Counted from the stretch's first letter, positions 1 through 8,802 are shown. The stretch is DNA of 18,592 nt from RPQJ01 sp963714645 (GCA_963714645.1 CAVQQX010000077.1:1-18592), one strand, 5' to 3'. The notes: generated by a model not told the origin, from the letters alone. Program-made: numbers and translations.

Positions 1-939
1 TTGGCCGGTGAGGGCGGCGTCGAAGTCGAGGAGGCGTACTTCCGCACGACGGCGTTGCCTGCCGGACTGTCGATCAAGGGCGGGCGCTATTTCTCGGGCA
101 TCGGCTACCTGAACGAGGTGCACGCGCACGCCTGGGATTTCGTCGATCCGCCTCTCTCATACCAGGCGTTCTTCGGCGGGCAGCTGCGACAGGACGGGTT
201 GCAGCTCAAGTGGCTCGCGCCCACCGACCTGTTCCTCGAGCTCGGTGCGGAGGCAGCCAGCGGGGAGTCGTTCCCCGCGACACGCGGCGGCGGCAGCGGA
301 CTCGATACCGTGGCGCTGTTCGCGCACGTCGGCGGCGACCTCGGCGGGGACATCGGCTGGCGTGCCGGGCTGTCGTGGGTCGACGCGGACGCGCTCGATC
401 GCGCCTACGACGATGCGGGCGCACTGGACGCGGAGGTCACCGACGCGTTCTCGGGCCGCTCGCGCACGTGGCTCGCGGATGTGACGCTCAAGTGGTCTCC
501 CGGCGGTGACGCGCGCCACCGCTCGCTCGAATTGCAGGCCGAGTACCTGCGACGCGACGAGGACGGCCGGCTCGCCTACGACGTCGCGGGTGCCGCGCTC
601 GACGGGCGCTTCCGCAGCACGCAGGAGGCCTGGTACGCGCAGGCGGTCCATCGGTTCGCATCGCGCTGGCGCGCCGGCGTGCGCTTCGACGCGCTCGACT
701 CCGGCACGCCGCGCATCGGCCTGGTCGCGGACGGGACGCTCGCGCGCGAACATTTTCCGCTGCTCGCGCCGGCCACGCCCTCGCGCACGACGCTGATGGT
801 CGACTGGAGCCCGAGCGAATTCTCGCGCCTGCGGGCGCAGTACGTCTGGGACGACGCTCGCGACGCGGGCCAGTCCGACGAGCAGTGGCTGCTCCAGTAC
901 GTCTACGCGCTCGGCGCGCACGGCGCCCACAAATTCTGA
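1..939 (+). CDS. Outer-membrane beta-barrel protein linked to metal uptake (5' partial)
   Basis: This is the C-terminal 312 residues of a protein that enters from the left edge. The TTG at position 1 is only the first codon of the window, so the true start is upstream. The translation alternates short aromatic and polar strands with Gly/Asp-rich turns. It ends in Phe (QYVYALGAHGAHKF), as expected of an outer-membrane barrel recognised by the BAM machinery. Internal stretches such as GRYFSGIGYLNEVHAHAWDF and LKWLAPTDLFLELGAE resemble, from memory, proteins found beside zinc ABC transporters and often annotated as zinc-regulated outer-membrane receptors. No TonB box or plug can be judged because the N-terminus is missing. 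The substrate-binding protein gene starts 11 bp downstream, so they are probably one operon. The likely role is passage of Zn or another divalent metal across the outer membrane. Barrel nature is fairly sure; the substrate is inferred. Confidence 0.72.
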   Translation: MAGEGGVEVEEAYFRTTALPAGLSIKGGRYFSGIGYLNEVHAHAWDFVDPPLSYQAFFGGQLRQDGLQLKWLAPTDLFLELGAEAASGESFPATRGGGSGLDTVALFAHVGGDLGGDIGWRAGLSWVDADALDRAYDDAGALDAEVTDAFSGRSRTWLADVTLKWSPGGDARHRSLELQAEYLRRDEDGRLAYDVAGAALDGRFRSTQEAWYAQAVHRFASRWRAGVRFDALDSGTPRIGLVADGTLAREHFPLLAPATPSRTTLMVDWSPSEFSRLRAQYVWDDARDAGQSDEQWLLQYVYALGAHGAHKF

Positions 940-950
940 GGACCGCCCCG

Positions 951-1892
951 ATGAAACACATCTTCTTCCTGACGCAAGTGAGTCGCGCCGCGGTCGCGCT
1001 CGCGACGCTCGTCCTGTTCGCATCGCCCGTGCACGCCGGCGGCGCATTGAAGGTCCTGGCGACCACGGCCGACTGGGCCTCGCTCACGAGCGAGCTCGGC
1101 GGCGACAAGGTCGACGTCTATCGCGCCACGACCGCGCTGCAGGACGTGCACTCGATCGAAGCCAAGCCGAGCCTCGTCGCGCGGGCCCGCACCGCCGACC
1201 TGCTCGTCGCGAACGGCGCCGAGCTCGAAGCGGGCTGGCTGCCGGTGCTGCTGCAGGAATCGGGCAACCGCCGCATCCAGCCGGGTGCCGCCGGCTACTT
1301 CGAGGCGGCTGCGGCCGTGAAGCTGGTCGACGTGCCCGCGCAGCTCGACCGAGCACTCGGCGACCTCCACGCGCAGGGCAATCCGCACCTGCAGCTCGAC
1401 CCGCGCAACGTCGCGGCGGTGGCTCGTGCCCTTTCGGCGCGGCTTGCGGCGCTCGATCCCCCGAACGCCGCTTACTACCGGCAGCGTGGCGAGGAGTTCC
1501 AGTCGCGGTGGGCATCGGCGCTTGCACGGTGGAGCGTGCAGGCGGCGACGTTCGCGGGCATGCCGGTCGTCGTGATCCACCGCGACCAGCGCTACCTCGC
1601 GCGCTGGCTCGGGCTGAACGAGCTCGCCGCGATCGAGCCGAAGCCCGGCGTGCCGCCGAGCGCCGGCTACCTCGCGAGTCTCGTCACGCGGCTCGGCGCG
1701 AACCCGCCGCGCCTGATCCTGCGCAATGCGTACAACGATTCGAAGGCGGCCGACTGGCTCGCGGCGAAGGTGAATGCGCCCGTCGTGACCTTGCCGTTCT
1801 CGGTGGGCGGCACGCCCGAGGCGAAGGACCTGTTCGCCTTGTTCGACGACACGCTCGCGCGGCTGCTCGCGGCGCTGCCGCCGCAGGAGTAG
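951..1892 (+). CDS. Metal ABC transporter substrate-binding protein (ZnuA/cluster A-I type)
   Basis: This 313-residue periplasmic protein would capture Zn2+ or Mn2+ for an ABC importer. The chosen ATG follows a GAGGA ribosome-binding site that overlaps the end of the barrel gene. Residues 1-29 form a Sec signal peptide (basic start, hydrophobic core, SPVHA before Gly-Gly). The expected cluster A-I ligands appear in order: H67 in DVHSIEAKPS, H146 in NPHLQLDP and H210 in VVVIHRDQRYL. A late acidic ligand is less clear, perhaps in NAYNDSKAADW near residue 263. The His/Asp-rich loop typical of high-affinity ZnuA is absent, so Mn or another metal is possible. The permease gene follows after 4 bp. 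The family is secure; the metal is not. Confidence 0.85.
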   Translation: MKHIFFLTQVSRAAVALATLVLFASPVHAGGALKVLATTADWASLTSELGGDKVDVYRATTALQDVHSIEAKPSLVARARTADLLVANGAELEAGWLPVLLQESGNRRIQPGAAGYFEAAAAVKLVDVPAQLDRALGDLHAQGNPHLQLDPRNVAAVARALSARLAALDPPNAAYYRQRGEEFQSRWASALARWSVQAATFAGMPVVVIHRDQRYLARWLGLNELAAIEPKPGVPPSAGYLASLVTRLGANPPRLILRNAYNDSKAADWLAAKVNAPVVTLPFSVGGTPEAKDLFALFDDTLARLLAALPPQE

Positions 1893-1896
1893 GCCG

Positions 1897-2682
1897 ATGG
1901 ACGCAACCTATGCGGACCTCGGCATCCTCTGGCCGGCGCTCGTCGCCGGAGTCATCGTCGTGCTCTCGCACGTGCCGCTCGGCCGGCAGGTGCTCACCCG
2001 GGGCATCGTCTTCATCGACCTCGCGATCGCGCAGGTGGCCGGCCTCGGCGCAATCGCCGCGCAGTCGGCCGGGCTCGACCTGCACGGATGGAAGACGCAG
2101 GTGGCGGCGGTGGCCGCCGCGCTGCTCGGCGCACTGCTGCTCACCTGGACCGAGCGCAAGCGGCCCGAGGTGCAGGAAGCGCTGATCGGCGTGCTGTTCG
2201 TGCTCGCGTCGACCGCGCAGATCCTGCTGCTCGCGAACGACCCGCACGGCGGCGAGGCGCTCAAGGACCTGCTCGCCGGGCAGATCCTGTGGGTCTCGAC
2301 CGACCAGCTCGTGCGGGCCGCCGTGCTCACGGCGGTGTTCCTCGGCGTGTGGTCGCGCTGGCGTGAGCGTGTGGGCCAGGTGGGGTTCTACGTCGTCTTC
2401 TCCGTGATGGTGACGACGTCCGTGCAGCTCGTGGGCGTGTACCTCGTCTTCGCGACGCTGATCGTGCCGGCGCTCGCGGTGTACCGGCACTCGCCCGGCC
2501 GCCAGGCGTGGCTCGGCGTGGCCCTCGCAGTCGCGAGCTATGTCGTCGGCCTCGGTGTGTCGCTCGTGACGGACCTCCCGTCGAGCCCCGTGATCGTGTG
2601 GGCGATGGCCGTACTCGGCATTTTCGTCCACTTGACGGCGCGCGGCGGCAATGGCGCCGCGCTGCGGCAGCGCGATGCGTGA
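1897..2682 (+). CDS. Metal ABC transporter permease (ZnuB/MntB, ABC-3 family)
   Basis: This 261-residue inner-membrane protein has about eight hydrophobic segments separated by short charged loops. The first is LVAGVIVVLSHVPLGRQVL, followed by FIDLAIAQVAGLGAIAAQ, the typical ABC-3 beginning. Length and the segment LVGVYLVFATLIVPALAV fit the ZnuB/MntB family, which forms the metal pore as a dimer. The ATG lies 4 bp after the stop of the substrate-binding gene, and its AGGAG ribosome-binding site overlaps that gene's last codons, so translational coupling is likely. No ATP-binding subunit gene follows; the next gene is an unrelated UvrA more than 300 bp away. The ATPase must be upstream of the window or elsewhere. 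The family call is firm and metal specificity is unknown. Confidence 0.87.
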   Translation: MDATYADLGILWPALVAGVIVVLSHVPLGRQVLTRGIVFIDLAIAQVAGLGAIAAQSAGLDLHGWKTQVAAVAAALLGALLLTWTERKRPEVQEALIGVLFVLASTAQILLLANDPHGGEALKDLLAGQILWVSTDQLVRAAVLTAVFLGVWSRWRERVGQVGFYVVFSVMVTTSVQLVGVYLVFATLIVPALAVYRHSPGRQAWLGVALAVASYVVGLGVSLVTDLPSSPVIVWAMAVLGIFVHLTARGGNGAALRQRDA

Positions 2683-3006
2683 ACGCCGATTTCCTGCGCG
2701 CTGTGCATGACGACGGAGCGGGCTCGGGACATGACGGTGGCAGGCTCGATCATTTGCGCGGCAGGCATTGCCTCGACGCCATGGACAGCGTGATGACGCC
2801 GCCCGCCTCGGCGGCGAAGCCGCCGACCGGCCGCAGCTTGGTGATCTCCTGCCCCATGGACTTCACGGTGCGGTCTACGCGCCGTGACGCCGCGCGCTTC
2901 GCCGTGTCGCCGTAATGCGCGACGAGCTCGACGATCGCGTCGCTCCCGCCCGGTTCGTGGTAGCTTGTGTCGTCCCCGGCGCCCTTCCGCGTCGGGGTCC
3001 CCCGAC
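2683..3006. other. Gene-poor interval with coding-like composition, possible remnant
   Basis: No convincing gene fills these 324 bases between the permease and the giant uvrA. On the minus strand a frame ending at a TGA (2750-2752) stays open back to about 2974. It has almost all G/C third positions and reads, for example, VELVAHYGDTAKR, then KSMGQEITKLRPVGGFAAE, but no ATG, GTG or TTG sits at a sensible place upstream. On the plus strand an ATG at 2781 gives a 44-residue frame ending at 2915, without a clear ribosome-binding site. The two frames share the same third positions, so composition cannot choose between them. It may be the tail of a decayed gene. The uvrA promoter should also lie here; I see no strong -35/-10 pair. 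Confidence 0.25.
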
Positions 3007-6000
3007 ATGACCGATTCCAGGCACGACAGCATCCGCATCCGCGGGGCCCGGCAGAACAACCTGCGTGGCCTCGACCTCGACATCCCGTTGCGCGAGCTCG
3101 TGGTGGTCACGGGCGTGTCCGGCTCGGGCAAGTCCTCGCTCGTCTTCGACACGATCTACGCCGAGGGGCAGCGCCGCTACGTCGAGACCTTCTCGCCGTA
3201 CGCGCGCCAGTTCCTCGATCGCATGGACAAGCCGCAGGTCGACCGCATCGAGGGCATCCCGCCCGCGATCGCGATCGACCAGACGAATCCCGTGCGCACG
3301 TCGCGCTCGACCGTCGGCACGATGACCGAGCTCAACGACCACCTGAAGCTGCTCTACGCGCGTGCGGCCGAGCTGCAGTGCCGCGGCTGCGGTCGCACCG
3401 TGCACCGCGACACGCCCGACTCGATCTACTCGGCGCTCGAGCGGCGCGCGGCCGCGCTCGACGATCCACGGCTGGTCGTGACGTTTCCCGTCGTCGTGCC
3501 CGGGAACTTCGACGAGGCCGAGATCCTGGGGCTGCTGCAGCAGCAGGGCTACACGCGCATCCACGCGCACGGTGCAGGTCGCGTCGAGGTGGTGCAGGAC
3601 CGTTTCCGGCTCGGCGCGGTCGAGCGTGCGCGCGTGATCGACGCGCTCGAGGCGGCGTTCCGGGTCGGGCGCGGTCGGGTGTCGGTCCACACCTCGCCCG
3701 CGACAGCGGGAGACGGAGCAGAACCCTCACCCGCGCTGTGCGCGACTTCTCCCGCAAGCGGGAGAGGCGAGGAGATCTGGCGTTTCTCGAGCGACCTGCA
3801 CTGCGCGGACTGCGACATCCATTACCGCGAGCCGGTGCCGAGCCTCTTTTCGTTCAACTCGCCGCTCGGGGCTTGCGAGACCTGCCGCGGCTTCGGCCGC
3901 GTGATCGGCATCGATTACGGCCTCGTGATCCCGGACACGTCGAAGACGCTGCGCGGCGGCGCGGTGAAGCCCTGGCAGACCGAGTCGAACCGGAAATGCC
4001 AGGAAGACCTGCTGCGCCACGCGCGCAAGCGCGACGTCCCGGTCGACGTGCCCTGGGCCGAGCTCACGGCGGAGCACCAGCGCTGGGTCATCGAGGGCGA
4101 GGGTCGCTGGGAGAAGAAGGCCTGGTACGGCGTGCGCCGGTTCTTCCAGTGGCTCGAGTCCAAGAGCTACAAGATGCACGTGCGCGTGCTGCTCGCGAAG
4201 TACCGCAGCTACACGCCGTGCCCGTCCTGTCACGGTGCGCGGCTCAAGCAGGAGGCCCTGCTCTGGCGGCTCGGCGCCGCGGGGCAGCCCGGGGCGGGGC
4301 TCGACATCCACCAGGCGATGCTGCTGCCGCTCGAGCGCTGCGAGGCGTTCTTCCGTTCGCTCGCGCTGCCGGCGCCGCTCGACGAAGCGACGGAGCAGCT
4401 GCTGGGCGAAGTGCGTGCGCGTCTCGCGTTTCTCGTGCGCGTGGGCCTCGGTTACCTGACGCTCGACCGCCAGTCGCGCACGCTCTCGGGCGGCGAGGTG
4501 CAGCGCATCAACCTGACCACGGCGCTCGGCACCTCGCTGGTCAACACGCTGTTCGTGCTCGACGAGCCGTCGATCGGACTGCACCCGCGCGACATGAAGC
4601 GGGTGATCGAGGTCATGCACCGGCTGCGCGACAACGGCAACTCGCTGCTCGTGGTCGAGCACGACCCGCAGATCATGCTCACGGCCGACCGCATCTTCGA
4701 CCTCGGGCCCGGGCCGGGCGAGCACGGCGGCACCGTCGTCTTCGAGGGCACGCCGGCCGAACTCGCCGTGCGCACGGACACGCTCACCGCGCAGTATCTC
4801 TCCGGCCGTCGCGATGCGGGCGGCGCGGCAGGACGCCGTGCGCCGCTGCAACCGGGCGACCCACGCATCACGGTGCAGGGTGCCACCGAGCACAACCTGC
4901 GGGACGTCGACGTCGAGATCCCGCTGCGACGGCTCGTCTGCGTGACGGGCGTGTCGGGATCCGGCAAGTCGACGCTCGTGCAGGACGTGCTGTACGCGGG
5001 GCTGCGACGCGCCAAGGGCAAACCGACCGAGACGCCCGGTGCACATCGCGCGCTGCTCGGAGCCGGACAGGTCGACGACGTGGTGATGGTCGACCAGACC
5101 CGGATCGGGCGTACCACGCGCTCGAACCCCGCGAGCTATGTCGGCGCCTTCGACGCGATCCGCAAGCAGTTCGCGCGCGAGGCGGTCGCAGTCGAACGCG
5201 GCTACACGGTCGGCACGTTCAGCTTCAACTGCGGAAACGGCCGCTGCCCGACCTGCGGCGGCAACGGTTTCGAGCACGTCGAGATGCAGTTCCTCGCGGA
5301 CGTGTACCTGCGCTGCCCCGATTGCGACGGCAAGCGCTTCCGCCCGGAGATCCTCGACGTGCGCATCACGCGGCACGGGCGCTCGTGCGACGTCGCGCAG
5401 GTGCTCGAGCTCACCGTCGCGGAGGCCGCGCAGTTCTTTTCGGACGACGCCGAGGTGCTGGGGCGGCTCGAGCCGCTCGCGGCCGTGGGCCTCGACTACC
5501 TGCGCCTCGGCCAGCCCGTGCCGACGCTCTCGGGCGGCGAGGCGCAGCGATTGAAGCTCGCGGGGCACCTCGCGGAGCAGGGATCGTTCGCCGCGACGCG
5601 CCCGGCGCGCCGCCGCAAGGGTGCGGCGGGGGCCGCGGCATCCATGGGCGACGACGAGCGAGCCACCAGGGCGCCGCACGCGCTGTTCCTCTTCGACGAG
5701 CCCACCACCGGGCTGCATTTCGACGACGTCGCGAAGCTGCTCGGGGCCTTCCGCCGCCTGCTCGACGCCGGTCACTCACTGCTCGTGATCGAGCACAACC
5801 TCGACGTCATCCGCGCGGCCGACTGGATCGTCGACCTGGGACCCGAGGGAGGTGACGCCGGCGGACGCGTGCTGGTCGCAGGCACGCCGGCCGACGTCGT
5901 GGCCTGCGCCGAGTCGCATACCGGCCGCGCCCTGCTCGAGTACGACGCCGGGCGGGCGGCCGTGCTGCGCGCCGGGCACGCGCTGCTGCCCACGATCGCA

Positions 6001-8661
6001 GGGCGGCAGGTCACGCGCGACGCGGTGGCGGATCGCGCGCGCGACTCGATCGTCGTGCATCGTGCGCGCGAGCACAACCTGCGCGATATCGAGGTCACGA
6101 TCCCGCGCGAGTGCATGACGGTGCTCACGGGCGTCTCCGGCTCGGGCAAGTCGACGCTCGCGTTCGACATCGTCTTCAACGAGGGACAGCGCCGCTACCT
6201 CGAGTCGCTGAACGCCTATGCGCGCCAGTTCGTACAGCCCGCCGCGCGCCCCGACGTCGATGCGATCTTCGGCATTCCGCCCACGGTTGCGATCGAGCAG
6301 CGCACGAGCCGGGGCGGGCGCAAGAGCACCGTCGGCACGCTGACCGAGGTGCATCACTTCCTGCGCCTGCTCTACGTCAAGCTGGGCGTGCAGTACTGCC
6401 CCGACTGCCAGCTGCCGATCGAGCCGCAGAGTGCAGACGCCATCGTGGCGCTGCTGCTGCGCGAGACGCGCGGCCGTCGTATCGAACTGCACGCGCCGCT
6501 GGTCGTCGCCCGCAAGGGTTACTACACCGACCTCGCGAAATGGGCGCTCGCCAAGGGCTACCCGGAGCTGCGCGTGGACGGGACGCGGCTGCCGACGACG
6601 AAGTGGCCGCGGCTCGACCGGTTCCGCGAACACACGATCGAACTCCCCGTCGGCATCGTGAAGGTCGCTCCCGACAGCGAGGCCGAGCTGCGCGCGGCTG
6701 TCGCGCTCGCGCTCGAGTTCGGCAAGGGCGTGACGCACGTCGTCGATCGCGGCCGCACGCGGGTATTCTCGACGCGGCGGGCGTGCCCGTCCTGTGCGCG
6801 CAGCTTTGCCGAGCCGGATCCGCGGCTGTACTCGTACAACTCCAAGCATGGATGGTGCGAGGACTGCTTCGGCACCGGGCTCCGGATCGGCGGTTTCGAC
6901 GCCGAGCAGTCCGGCGAGGAGGTCTGGTGGAACGACTGGTTCGAGGGCGAGGCCACGCCCTGCGAATCATGCGCGGGGCAACGCCTCAATCCCGTGGCGC
7001 TCAATGTGCGCTTCCAGGGCCGCTCGATCGCGCAGCTGTCGGCGCTCCCGGTCGAGCGCGCTCTCGAGTTCTTCGAACGACTCGAGCTCACGGGGCGCGA
7101 GGCGGAGATCGCACGCGACCTCCAGGCCGAGATGAATTCGCGCCTCTCGTTCCTGCGCGACGTGGGGCTCGGCTACCTGTCGCTCGATCGCTCCGCACCG
7201 ACGCTCTCGGGCGGTGAGGCACAGCGCATCCGGCTCGCGGCGCAACTGGGCTCGAACCTGCAGGGCGTCTGCTACGTGCTCGACGAGCCCACGATCGGGC
7301 TGCACCCGCGCGACAACCGCATCCTGCTCGATTCGCTCGCGCGGCTGCGGCGCAAGGGCAATACGCTGCTCGTCGTCGAGCACGACGAGGAAACGATCCG
7401 TCGCGCGGACCACCTGCTCGACCTCGGGCCCGGGGCCGGGACGCGGGGCGGTCGCGTCGTCGCCGAAGGCCGGGTCGCCGACCTCATCGCGGCACCCGCA
7501 TCGCTGACCGGCCGTTACCTGGCGAATCCGCTGCGACATCCGCTGGTGTCGCGCCGTGAAGTCCCGCGCTCCCTCCCGAGCCTCGTCGTGCGCGGCGCCT
7601 GCCTGCACAACCTGCGCAAGGCGAAAGCACGCTTCCCGCTGGCGCGACTCAGCGTGGTGACCGGCGTCTCGGGTTCGGGCAAGTCGACGCTCGCGCGCGA
7701 CGTGCTGCACGCCAACCTGCACGCCCGCACGACGACGCGGGGCCGCCGCAAGGCGCCGCCGTGGATCGGTTGCGACGCGATCGACGGCTTCGATGCGGTT
7801 TCCCGCGTGCTCGAGGTGGACCAGACCCCGATCGGCAAGACGCCGCGGTCCTGCCCGGCGACGTACGTCGGCTTCTGGGACGACGTACGCAAGCTCTTCG
7901 CCGCGACCACCGACGCGCGCGTCAGGGGCTACGGGCCGGGCCGGTTCTCGTTCAACACCGCGGGCGGACGCTGCGAAGCCTGCGAAGGGCAGGGCGTGCA
8001 GACGATCGAGATGAGCTTTCTGCCCGACGTCAAGGTGCCGTGCGACCTCTGCGGCAGCCGCCGCTTCAACGCCGAGACGCTCGCGATCACCTACCGCGAG
8101 CGCAACGTCGGCGACGTGCTGGCGATGAGCGTCGACGACGCCGTGCCGTTCTTCGAGGCGCACCCGCGCATCCACCACGCACTCCGGCTGCTGCAGGACG
8201 TGGGCCTCGGGTACCTGACGCTCGGGCAGCCGAGCCCGACGCTCTCGGGCGGCGAAGCGCAGCGGATCAAACTGGTGACCGAGCTCGCGCGCCTGCGCCC
8301 CGGACGCGAATCGAACCTCCAGACGCTCTACGTGCTGGACGAGCCCACGGTGGGCCTGCACATGGCCGACGTGGAGAAGCTGGTCCGCGTACTGCATCGA
8401 CTCGTGGACGCCGGCAACACCGTGGTCACGATCGAACACAACCTCGACGTGATCGCCGAAGCGGACTGGGTCGTCGACCTCGGCCCCGAGGGCGGGTCGG
8501 GCGGCGGCCGCGTGGTCTGCGAAGGCCCGCCCGAGCAGCTCGCCGCGAGGCCGCGTGCCTCGCACACGGCCGCGGTGCTCGCGGAGTTCCTCGCGGAGCG
8601 AGGTTCACTGCCCGTCGACGACGGTGCGGAGGTCGCGGCGCCGCGCCGGGACGTCGCTTAG
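3007..8661 (+). CDS. uvrA: Giant tandem (class III) UvrA-like protein, four ABC ATPase modules
   Basis: This 1884-residue cytosolic DNA-damage-recognition ATPase is about twice the length of normal UvrA (~940). Two UvrA halves are fused head to tail. Half 1 has Walker A at 36 and 648, zinc cysteines at 266/269/290/293 and 747/750/770/773, LSGGE signatures at 493 and 841, and Walker B DE at 519 and 897. Half 2 repeats this with Walker A at 1042 and 1553, cysteines at 1260/1263/1284/1287 and 1656/1659/1679/1682, signatures at 1400 and 1746, and Walker B at 1426 and 1778. All four ATPase sites look intact. The ATG at 3007 was chosen because IRIRGARQNNLRGLDLDIP follows at once; an in-frame ATG lies farther upstream at 2884. 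Half 2 lacks most of the DNA-binding insertion domain, and residues ~229-256 come from a palindromic repeat. No uvrB or uvrC is nearby, so it probably supplements a normal UvrA; a transport-like or resistance role cannot be excluded. Confidence 0.92.
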   Translation: MTDSRHDSIRIRGARQNNLRGLDLDIPLRELVVVTGVSGSGKSSLVFDTIYAEGQRRYVETFSPYARQFLDRMDKPQVDRIEGIPPAIAIDQTNPVRTSRSTVGTMTELNDHLKLLYARAAELQCRGCGRTVHRDTPDSIYSALERRAAALDDPRLVVTFPVVVPGNFDEAEILGLLQQQGYTRIHAHGAGRVEVVQDRFRLGAVERARVIDALEAAFRVGRGRVSVHTSPATAGDGAEPSPALCATSPASGRGEEIWRFSSDLHCADCDIHYREPVPSLFSFNSPLGACETCRGFGRVIGIDYGLVIPDTSKTLRGGAVKPWQTESNRKCQEDLLRHARKRDVPVDVPWAELTAEHQRWVIEGEGRWEKKAWYGVRRFFQWLESKSYKMHVRVLLAKYRSYTPCPSCHGARLKQEALLWRLGAAGQPGAGLDIHQAMLLPLERCEAFFRSLALPAPLDEATEQLLGEVRARLAFLVRVGLGYLTLDRQSRTLSGGEVQRINLTTALGTSLVNTLFVLDEPSIGLHPRDMKRVIEVMHRLRDNGNSLLVVEHDPQIMLTADRIFDLGPGPGEHGGTVVFEGTPAELAVRTDTLTAQYLSGRRDAGGAAGRRAPLQPGDPRITVQGATEHNLRDVDVEIPLRRLVCVTGVSGSGKSTLVQDVLYAGLRRAKGKPTETPGAHRALLGAGQVDDVVMVDQTRIGRTTRSNPASYVGAFDAIRKQFAREAVAVERGYTVGTFSFNCGNGRCPTCGGNGFEHVEMQFLADVYLRCPDCDGKRFRPEILDVRITRHGRSCDVAQVLELTVAEAAQFFSDDAEVLGRLEPLAAVGLDYLRLGQPVPTLSGGEAQRLKLAGHLAEQGSFAATRPARRRKGAAGAAASMGDDERATRAPHALFLFDEPTTGLHFDDVAKLLGAFRRLLDAGHSLLVIEHNLDVIRAADWIVDLGPEGGDAGGRVLVAGTPADVVACAESHTGRALLEYDAGRAAVLRAGHALLPTIAGRQVTRDAVADRARDSIVVHRAREHNLRDIEVTIPRECMTVLTGVSGSGKSTLAFDIVFNEGQRRYLESLNAYARQFVQPAARPDVDAIFGIPPTVAIEQRTSRGGRKSTVGTLTEVHHFLRLLYVKLGVQYCPDCQLPIEPQSADAIVALLLRETRGRRIELHAPLVVARKGYYTDLAKWALAKGYPELRVDGTRLPTTKWPRLDRFREHTIELPVGIVKVAPDSEAELRAAVALALEFGKGVTHVVDRGRTRVFSTRRACPSCARSFAEPDPRLYSYNSKHGWCEDCFGTGLRIGGFDAEQSGEEVWWNDWFEGEATPCESCAGQRLNPVALNVRFQGRSIAQLSALPVERALEFFERLELTGREAEIARDLQAEMNSRLSFLRDVGLGYLSLDRSAPTLSGGEAQRIRLAAQLGSNLQGVCYVLDEPTIGLHPRDNRILLDSLARLRRKGNTLLVVEHDEETIRRADHLLDLGPGAGTRGGRVVAEGRVADLIAAPASLTGRYLANPLRHPLVSRREVPRSLPSLVVRGACLHNLRKAKARFPLARLSVVTGVSGSGKSTLARDVLHANLHARTTTRGRRKAPPWIGCDAIDGFDAVSRVLEVDQTPIGKTPRSCPATYVGFWDDVRKLFAATTDARVRGYGPGRFSFNTAGGRCEACEGQGVQTIEMSFLPDVKVPCDLCGSRRFNAETLAITYRERNVGDVLAMSVDDAVPFFEAHPRIHHALRLLQDVGLGYLTLGQPSPTLSGGEAQRIKLVTELARLRPGRESNLQTLYVLDEPTVGLHMADVEKLVRVLHRLVDAGNTVVTIEHNLDVIAEADWVVDLGPEGGSGGGRVVCEGPPEQLAARPRASHTAAVLAEFLAERGSLPVDDGAEVAAPRRDVA
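3693..3772. repeat. Palindromic repeat element inserted in frame in uvrA
   Basis: Inside the uvrA coding sequence lies a run with two hairpins. The first pairs CCCGC (3697-3701) with GCGGG (3706-3710). The second is a perfect 8-bp palindrome, TCTCCCGC (3748-3755) with GCGGGAGA (3758-3765) around AA. The composition CCCTCACCCG...TCTCCCGCAAGCGGGAGAG resembles a dispersed repeat I recall from between genes in many GC-rich proteobacteria. Here it is read through in frame as a Ser/Pro/Ala/Gly-rich stretch (about residues 229-256) just before the first zinc module, where UvrA proteins have no such insert. No second copy was seen in the window. Confidence 0.6.
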
Positions 8662-8748
8662 CCTTAGCCCGCCGGTGTCGCTGCGTCCGTCTTCGGGCGG
8701 GCGTCGTCATGCGTCGGCCAGAACGCAGCGTGCCATGCGGCGGACGCC

Positions 8749-8797
8749 CCTTGTCCGTCTGCGCTCGCCGGTGTTGTTCCGGAGGCGGACAAGGAGG
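8749..8797 (+). promoter_or_regulatory. Inverted repeat overlapping a strong ribosome-binding site
   Basis: CCTTGTCCG (8749-8757) is a perfect 9-bp inverted match to CGGACAAGG (8786-8794), separated by 28 bases. The right arm covers the first four bases of the ribosome-binding site AAGGAGG (8791-8797), which lies 5 bp before an ATG at 8803. In mRNA the hairpin would hide the ribosome-binding site, as in thermosensors and some leader switches. The gene it would control is broken, so the function is uncertain. Confidence 0.4.
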
Positions 8798-8802
8798 TTC
8801 AC

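Noticed and set aside
8667..8702. GCCCGCC/GGCGGGC pair after the uvrA stop as a terminator
   Set aside because: The loop is 22 bases and no T-run follows; such pairs are common by chance at this GC content.
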